Under the pieces are notes generated by a model that saw only the letters and a program-made list of their open reading frames with translations, was not told the DNA's origin and did not search any database. Below, piece after piece: positions 5,522-8,104 of a DNA stretch of 8,104 nt. The stretch comes from CAZART01 sp964487555 (GTDB lineage: Bacteria; Bacteroidota; Rhodothermia; Rhodothermales; VXPQ01): the NCBI GenBank assembly GCA_964487555.1, contig CAZART010000180.1, positions 1-8,104 of the forward strand. The letters run 5' to 3'. The position numbers and the translations under genes are program-made. The stretch's first letter is position 1; each line of letters starts with the position of its first letter.

Positions 5522-6019
5522 ATGGCCGATTCGAACCGGCGCCAAGAAATTCTGATAGGTCAGGCTCGGCATCTAATCGACGAGCTCGATGCATTGCGCG
5601 GCCAAATCGACGCCGTGCCGGATGAGATCCTGAGCACCCGCCCGCTGGAGGATGAGCCGTCCATAAAAGAGCTCTATGCGCTGATCGGTCTTTACGACTG
5701 TGAGGTCTATTTGCCCGTCCTCGAAGCCATGGTCGAGGGAGAGCAGCCGCTCCCGCCGCAGAGAAAAGACGTTGTGCTGCTCGAATCTGCGTCGTGGAAT
5801 GAACGTCCGTTTCCGGACGTCTTAGAATTCGTCAGGCAATCCCGCCGGAAGCTCGTTCAATTCCTCGAGACATTAGGGCAGGACGATTGGAACACGAGCG
5901 GCGTGGTGGGAGATCGCAACCTCACGGCGTTCGACCTCGTCTACGGCCTGGTCCAGCATGAGGCCGACCTGCTGCGCACGGCGGCTCGGCTCTTCCACGA
6001 CAGCCGCCTTTCACCGTAA
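5522..6019 (+). CDS. DinB-superfamily protein with degenerate metal site
   Basis: A 165-residue all-helical protein whose pattern fits the DinB/DinB_2 four-helix-bundle family, whose members are often metal-dependent thiol or glutathione-like transferases or stress proteins. Helix 1 is about residues 9-31, followed by VPDEILSTRPLEDEPSIKELYAL, a typical DinB_2 lead-in. The family's first histidine is expected near residue 56, where the protein has G56 (IGLYDCE). The final helix usually has an HxxxH pair; here it is QHEADLL with only H146. Metal binding is therefore doubtful. The ATG at 5522 starts the conserved part; an in-frame TTG at 5477 would add 15 residues (RSPICNC-like) that look non-coding. 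No clear ribosome binding site. A terminator-like hairpin follows at 6143. Family call is moderate; function is not known. Confidence 0.68.
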   Translation: MADSNRRQEILIGQARHLIDELDALRGQIDAVPDEILSTRPLEDEPSIKELYALIGLYDCEVYLPVLEAMVEGEQPLPPQRKDVVLLESASWNERPFPDVLEFVRQSRRKLVQFLETLGQDDWNTSGVVGDRNLTAFDLVYGLVQHEADLLRTAARLFHDSRLSP

Positions 6020-6142
6020 CACATTCCGGCACAAATCCTACGAACTAGAGACAAACCTCCACAAGTTGCCCCGAACACGTAACAGTGAAGATCGGGATAA
6101 CGACGCAGACGCTTGCGGCGTATATTATCCAGCAGAGTCGGG

Positions 6143-6172
6143 GCCGGCGGAGGCTATCCGGCCGGCTTTATT
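6143..6172 (+). terminator. Probable rho-independent terminator after DinB-like gene
   Basis: GCCGGC (6143-6148) pairs with GCCGGC (6161-6166), with extra GG/CC pairing inside and a one-base bulge, followed by TTTATT. It lies 124 nt past the stop at 6019 and before holA, so it would separate the two transcripts. The rest of 6020-6292 shows no ORF of coding character. Confidence 0.55.
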
Positions 6173-6198
6173 GACTTTGAAGAATACTAGAATAGAAA
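6171..6198 (+). promoter_or_regulatory. Weak candidate promoter for holA
   Basis: TTGACT (6171-6176) is a good -35-like element and TAGAAA (6193-6198) a partial -10-like element, 16 nt apart, just after the terminator hairpin and about 95 nt before the holA start. FCB-group promoters often follow a different consensus (TTTG and TAnnTTTG), so this is tentative. Confidence 0.25.
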
Positions 6199-6292
6199 TT
6201 GCTGCGTTGTAAGACGGGCAGCAGCTAGGGCGCAATACGAAAATGTGCCCTATCTTAATTAATTCTACAGTCCGCTGAGTAGACAGGGCCGG

Positions 6293-7315
6293 ATGGCAGG
6301 CAACAACCAGACATACGAACAGCTAGTGACCGCGTTCCGGCATCGTAACTTCAAGCCGCTCTATTTTTTGTACGGCGAAGAACGATTTCTGGCGGACGAG
6401 CTGCAGGCGGTTCTGCTCGAGCACGCCCTGGCTCCGCATGAAAGGGACTTCAACCTGGACATCGTCTACGGCAGCGACGCAGCGGCCGCGAACGTCCTGG
6501 CAATGTGCGGATCCTATCCAGTGATGGCCGAACGCCGTCTGGTGATCGTCCGTGACTTTGAGAAGCTTGAGGAAAACCGTCTGTTCAAAGAGTACGCCGA
6601 GCGGCCCAACCCGACGGCCGTCGTGGCCCTCGTATGCGGCTCGAAACCGAATCTGTCGACGCATCCGTACCGCGCGCTGAAAGAGCATGCCGTGTCGGTG
6701 GAGTGCAAGACGCTCTATAGCAATCAGATGTCGGGATGGCTTCAGAAGCGGGCCCAGGCGCGAGGCTACAAGATCACCCCCGAAGCCGTTCGAATGCTGG
6801 CCGAATTCGTCGGCACGAACATGCGGGTGGCTGCGGAAGAGTTGGAGAAGTTGACGACGTTCACGGCGGGTCGAGAGACTATTACGGCGGACGACGTCGT
6901 CTACGCGAGCGGACAGACGCGAGAGTTTAACGTGTTTGAATTGCAGAAATCGATCGGAGAAGGGCGGGCTCGCGACGCGTTTCGTATTGCGGAACGGATG
7001 TTGCAACAGGCGGGCAACGCCCGCGGAGAAGCGCTGATGATCGTCGCGATGCTGACCTCATACTTCACCAAACTCTGGAAGCTGACGGCCGCCCATGGCC
7101 GCGTGCCGGAGAAGGCGCTGGCGGCCCGTATCGGCGTGCCGTCGTTCTTTATAAAAGAATACGTCGCAAGTTTGCGTCGTTATACGTTGCCGTCGATCGA
7201 GGAGGCCTTTTCAGCCCTCCTGGCGGCAGATTATGAGTTGAAGGGCGGTGCCGGTAGAGACGAAAAGCTAGTGACGTCCCTGATGCTCAGGCGCGTGTTG
7301 AGCGCGTCGGTATAA
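6293..7315 (+). CDS. holA: DNA polymerase III subunit delta
   Basis: The delta subunit is the wrench of the DnaX clamp loader: it binds the beta sliding clamp and opens it so that it can be loaded on primed DNA. The 340-residue length is normal for the family. The front AAA+-like part shows PLYFLYGEERFLADE (22-36), the start typical of delta proteins, and YPVMAERRLVIVRDFEKL (75-92), the conserved stretch after the clamp-interacting helix. Residues 174-187 (GTNMRVAAEELEKL) match the domain II signature where many homologues read nELeKL, and FNVFELQKSIGEG (212-224) opens the C-terminal collar domain. As usual for delta, there is no intact Walker A motif. ATG 6293 is the first start that includes the conserved N terminus; the purine-rich AGGGCCGG before it is a weak ribosome binding site. 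Two hairpins lie after the stop. Identification is strong. Confidence 0.93.
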   Translation: MAGNNQTYEQLVTAFRHRNFKPLYFLYGEERFLADELQAVLLEHALAPHERDFNLDIVYGSDAAAANVLAMCGSYPVMAERRLVIVRDFEKLEENRLFKEYAERPNPTAVVALVCGSKPNLSTHPYRALKEHAVSVECKTLYSNQMSGWLQKRAQARGYKITPEAVRMLAEFVGTNMRVAAEELEKLTTFTAGRETITADDVVYASGQTREFNVFELQKSIGEGRARDAFRIAERMLQQAGNARGEALMIVAMLTSYFTKLWKLTAAHGRVPEKALAARIGVPSFFIKEYVASLRRYTLPSIEEAFSALLAADYELKGGAGRDEKLVTSLMLRRVLSASV

Positions 7316-7320
7316 ATCGG

Positions 7321-7336
7321 GCCCTTTCCATAGGGC
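7321..7336 (+). terminator. First hairpin after holA
   Basis: GCCCT (7321-7325) pairs with AGGGC (7332-7336) around TTCCAT, 5 nt past the holA stop. It has no T tail of its own and probably acts with the stronger hairpin that follows. Confidence 0.35.
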
Positions 7337-7352
7337 ATACCGTGAAATAAGC

Positions 7353-7371
7353 GGGGCCGTGCCCCACTTTT
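7353..7371 (+). terminator. GC hairpin with T-rich tail between holA and the sigma gene
   Basis: GGGGC (7353-7357) pairs with GCCCC (7361-7365) around CGT, followed by ACTTTT. It resembles an intrinsic terminator for holA. The sigma-factor ATG is only 20 nt beyond, so either the sigma gene depends on readthrough (attenuation), or its own promoter overlaps this region, or the hairpin stabilises a processed end. A nearly identical element lies on the minus strand at 3563-3581. Confidence 0.5.
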
Positions 7372-7375
7372 ACAT

Positions 7376-7382
7376 AGAAGGA
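7376..7382 (+). promoter_or_regulatory. Ribosome binding site of the sigma-factor gene
   Basis: AGAAGGA, 8 nt before the ATG at 7391, is a good Shine-Dalgarno match and fixes that start over the in-frame ATG at codon 6. It begins only 5 nt after the terminator-like hairpin's T-rich tail, so hairpin folding could influence access to it. Confidence 0.6.
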
Positions 7383-7390
7383 AAAGCAAT

Positions 7391-8068
7391 ATGGCAGAGA
7401 TCTCAATGGAGCAGAAGAAGGTTCTCAAGCGCCAGCGGACCGTACAGAAACGGACCAACCCGAATAACCGGCATCTCGATACGCTCAGTCAGATGACGGA
7501 CGAAGACCTGATGTCGCAGTTTCAGGCGGGTACCGTCGAAGCGTTTGACATCCTGGTCAGCCGGTACAAAGATCCGCTGACGAATTACATCTACCGATTC
7601 CTCGGCGATATGAAAGAGTGCGAAGACCTGCTTCAGGAAACGTTCCTGCGTGTCTATCGCAACCGTCACTCGTATCGCCGCATCGCCAAGTACTCGACGT
7701 GGCTCTACACCATCGCCGGGAACCTGGCCCGTTCCGAATACCGGAAAAGAAAGCGCCGGCGCCTCTACTCCCTCCAGTCCGTGAACCGCGACGATGAGGA
7801 GTACGAGGTCGAAGTTCCGGACGAAACCTTCTCTCCGGACAAACATACCGAAAGTACCATTCAGGATCATTACATCCAGGAGGCGTTAAAACAAATCCCG
7901 GAGGAGTTCCGAGAGGTGGTCGTGCTGCGCGACGTGCAGCAGCTCGCGTACGAGGAGATTGCCGAAATCACCGGCCTCCCGATGGGGACGGTGAAAAGCC
8001 GCATTAACCGCGGAAGGACGAAACTCCAGGTGCTCCTGAAGGATATTTATTCGACGCAGGAGGAATAA
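7391..8068 (+). CDS. ECF-like RNA polymerase sigma-70 family factor
   Basis: A two-domain alternative sigma factor that would direct RNA polymerase core to a specific promoter set. The 225 residues are slightly long for the group because of a basic N-terminal extension (KKVLKRQRTVQKR, 9-21). The sigma-2 domain spans about 38-123: DEDLMSQFQAGTVEAFDILV (37-56, region 2.1), the acidic DMKECEDLLQETFLRVYRN (73-91, region 2.2, core binding) and YSTWLYTIAGNLARSEYRKR (101-120, regions 2.3/2.4, -10 recognition). An acidic linker (133-156) leads to sigma-4: IQEALKQIPEEFREVVVLRD (162-181) and the helix-turn-helix YEEIAEITGLPMGTVKSRINRGRTKL (187-212) for the -35 element. A good ribosome binding site precedes the ATG. 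The next gene is outside the window; an anti-sigma gene often follows such factors, but none can be seen. The specific target regulon is unknown. Confidence 0.93.
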   Translation: MAEISMEQKKVLKRQRTVQKRTNPNNRHLDTLSQMTDEDLMSQFQAGTVEAFDILVSRYKDPLTNYIYRFLGDMKECEDLLQETFLRVYRNRHSYRRIAKYSTWLYTIAGNLARSEYRKRKRRRLYSLQSVNRDDEEYEVEVPDETFSPDKHTESTIQDHYIQEALKQIPEEFREVVVLRDVQQLAYEEIAEITGLPMGTVKSRINRGRTKLQVLLKDIYSTQEE

Positions 8069-8104
8069 CGCTTCTCCCACAACGGATCACGGTGAGGGGT
8101 CGGC
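8069..8104 (+). other. Non-coding end of the window after the sigma gene
   Basis: The final sigma codons contain AGGAGG (8058-8063), a perfect Shine-Dalgarno string, but no ATG, GTG or TTG lies at usable spacing. GTG at 8092-8094 is the only nearby candidate start and cannot be judged from the few codons left. Confidence 0.4.

Noticed and set aside
6323..7006. 227-codon frame antisense to holA
   Set aside because: It lies wholly within holA, has Arg/His-rich composition and no recognised domain, whereas holA shows clear family motifs.
7403..7870. 155-codon frame antisense to the sigma factor
   Set aside because: The antisense frame is a consequence of sigma-gene codon bias; it has no supporting start signal or domain.
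8058..8104. Start of an anti-sigma gene after the sigma factor
   Set aside because: AGGAGG at 8058-8063 has no start codon at suitable spacing, and the remaining 36 nt are too few to judge the GTG at 8092.

Overview
The window looks like a chromosomal fragment from a GC-rich member of the Bacteroidota/FCB group, most plausibly the Rhodothermota/Balneolota side. The evidence is a large secreted protein on the minus strand that ends in the motif NYPNPFNP followed by a partial type IX secretion (T9SS type A) sorting domain, a clamp-loader delta gene (holA), an extracytoplasmic-function-like sigma factor, and mostly weak Shine-Dalgarno sequences. The lineage is inferred from protein style; no rRNA gene is present to confirm it. 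A run of exactly 100 N (2460-2559) marks this as a draft assembly scaffold.

Layout. Positions 3324-1 (minus) hold one long open frame with a signal peptide, an N-terminal beta-rich module, nine visible fibronectin type III (FN3) domains and the start of the T9SS sorting domain; its last few dozen codons lie outside the window. Six of the domain-to-domain steps are measured without crossing the gap or the diverged end, and five of them are exactly 297 nt. That period lets one predict that the N gap really spans 34 nt plus a multiple of 297 nt. Positions 3325-6292 are a loosely packed stretch of small genes: a doubtful minus-strand 69-codon gene, a divergent helical 88-codon gene, a 19-codon leader-like ORF with a strong ribosome binding site, a degenerate response-regulator receiver protein lacking its phosphoacceptor aspartate, a 75-residue helical protein, and a DinB-superfamily protein lacking most of the usual metal-binding histidines. 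Positions 6293-8068 (plus) are dense and conventional: holA, two hairpins, then the sigma factor.

How the genes relate. The FN3 protein should be exported by Sec and then carried by T9SS to the cell surface or medium. The delta subunit belongs to the replication clamp loader. The sigma factor starts 75 nt after holA, but a GC-rich hairpin with a T-rich tail sits between them, so co-transcription would need readthrough or attenuation. A nearly identical hairpin lies on the minus strand at 3563-3581, which suggests a terminator type used repeatedly by this genome. No CRISPR array, transposase, tRNA or rRNA was seen. I did not find a convincing new multi-gene system. The most noteworthy items are the repeat architecture with its predictable gap, the pseudo-receiver preceded by a leader-like ORF, and the recurring hairpin.
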